From positions 90,302 through 154,301 of the forward strand of contig NZ_JAFLRF010000001.1 of assembly GCF_017315705.1 (NCBI RefSeq): 64,000 nucleotides of DNA, written 5' to 3'. Position 1 is the stretch's first letter, and each line of letters starts with the position of its first letter. Source of the DNA: Trinickia mobilis (GTDB taxonomy: Bacteria > Pseudomonadota > Gammaproteobacteria > Burkholderiales > Burkholderiaceae). A program made the translations under genes and the position numbers. Below the pieces are notes generated by a model that worked only from the letters and a program-made list of their open reading frames with translations, was not told the origin of the DNA and did not search any database. Of this stretch, positions 63,491 through 64,000 are shown in pieces.

Positions 63491-63720
63491 ATCGACGACG
63501 CGGAACCATCCGGCCCGGCCGATATCGTCAACGAGACCATGATCTTGTCCAGCTCGACGTAGCTGAACGCTTTCGCCTTCTTGACCACCTTTACGGCTTC
63601 GCTGCGACCATCTCGAAACCCGTTAATTTTTTGAAACAGCAGTGCCCCGCCGGCGCCGCCTGCGATCAACAAACACAGGCCGACAGCCGCAATGACCGGC
63701 TTGCTCTTGAAGATACTCTT
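63478..63720 (-). pseudogene. truncated fliL copy
   Basis: It is nearly identical to the first 80 codons of the fliL at 61589-62071 (SIFKSKPVIAAVGLCLL, FSYVELDKIMVSL, SASSIYR), then stops at Cys-TAG-equivalent junction sequence. The start codon ATG has become AAG, and the periplasmic half is gone. It is decayed and part of a tandem duplication. Confidence 0.88.
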
Positions 63721-63896
63721 GGCTTTTCTCGTTGATTGATTGCGAGCCGGCGTCGTCCCGCTCACGCCAGCCCGCACTCAACGTCAAAATCGAACCGCCT
63801 TGACGGCCCACATGCGGTCTAGCCTTGCCGATCAGCTGCGCCCTCCGAAACACCCGACAGCGCCACGCATCTGCACGACTAAACAGCAAGATCCGC

Positions 63897-64000
63897 TTAT
63901 TGCAGCAGCGACAAAACCATTTGATTGATTTGCGTGCTTTGCTTGAGCATCGACGTACCCGCTTGCATCAGGATCTGCTTGGACGACGAGTTCGCGGTTT
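63897..64000 (-). CDS. second lateral flagellin, C-terminal part
   Basis: The minus frame ends in the same flagellin C-terminus as lafA (SSKQILMQAGTSMLKQSTQI, then NQMVLSLLQ); only scattered bases differ. The gene continues past the window. With the truncated fliL downstream of it, it is the second unit of a duplication about 1.65 kb long. Confidence 0.9.
   Translation of the reverse strand, partial: TANSSSKQILMQAGTSMLKQSTQINQMVLSLLQ

Larger units (their letters stand above)
61829..64000. repeat. tandem duplication of the fliL-lafA segment
   Basis: The segment from inside fliL (about 61829) through the intergenic hairpin to the lafA 3' end repeats from about 63484 to beyond the window, at an offset near 1650 bp. 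The copies differ by scattered substitutions, including loss of the fliL start codon. The intergenic inverted repeat around 62095-62125 is kept less perfectly at 63745-63773. Confidence 0.88.

Overview
The window is high-GC DNA whose gene content fits a Burkholderiales beta-proteobacterium (Burkholderia, Paraburkholderia, Trinickia or a relative). The genus cannot be fixed from sequence reading alone. It holds two surface-appendage systems, an iron-uptake operon, and short recombined or foreign-looking stretches between them.

Layout. (1) 1-9844, + strand: most of a Tad/Flp type IVc pilus operon. In order: cpaB (3' end only), secretin cpaC, a small lipoprotein, a TadG-like protein, two TadE-family pseudopilins, cpaE/tadZ, ATPase cpaF/tadA, tadB and tadC. 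(2) 9845-11090: a membrane methyltransferase-like gene lies between two copies of the tadC 3' end plus its terminator. (3) 11091-16303: a dimethylglycine/sarcosine dehydrogenase-like flavoprotein, a dctA 3' remnant, an AT-rich patch with two small orphan genes behind operator-like palindromes, and a coupled pair (arylamine N-acetyltransferase and a second methyltransferase-like membrane protein). (4) 16304-24657: a promoter with a Fur-box-like palindrome, then an OprB-type porin, a periplasmic repeat protein, an EfeB-type deferrochelatase/peroxidase and a FbpABC ferric transporter.

(5) 24670-53365: the core of a second, lateral-type (Flag-2/Laf-like) flagellar system in two divergent transcription units. 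Leftward (46281 to 24670): fliEFGHIJ, fliD, fliS, fliT-like, fliK, sigma-28, flgM, flgN, a free-standing FlgJ muramidase, flgBCDEFGHI, a rod-domain-only flgJ, flgK, flgL, a LafW-position gene and a coupled IS5-type DUF4096 protein. Rightward (47105 to 53365): fliM, fliN, fliP, fliQ, fliR, flhB, flhA. I found no flgA, fliO, chemotaxis genes, flhDC or LafK-type activator. The 823-bp divergent region instead carries repeated 14-bp boxes. (6) 53366-59738: unrelated genes separate the export genes from the motor genes: symE beside a 42-bp tandem repeat, a small conserved protein, a glycosyltransferase-like protein, an Lrp/AsnC regulator framed by repeats, an Ap4A-phosphorylase-like protein and an NlpC/P60 lipoprotein. 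(7) 59739-64000: lateral motB, motA, fliL and flagellin (lafA), then a tandem duplication giving a truncated fliL and a second flagellin that runs off the window.

The flagellar genes together encode the basal body, export gate, rod, hook, filament cap, chaperones, late sigma/anti-sigma pair, stator and filament. The FliM lacks the CheY-binding N-terminus, which fits a swarming or surface motor not under direct chemotactic switching. No tRNA, rRNA or CRISPR array was seen.
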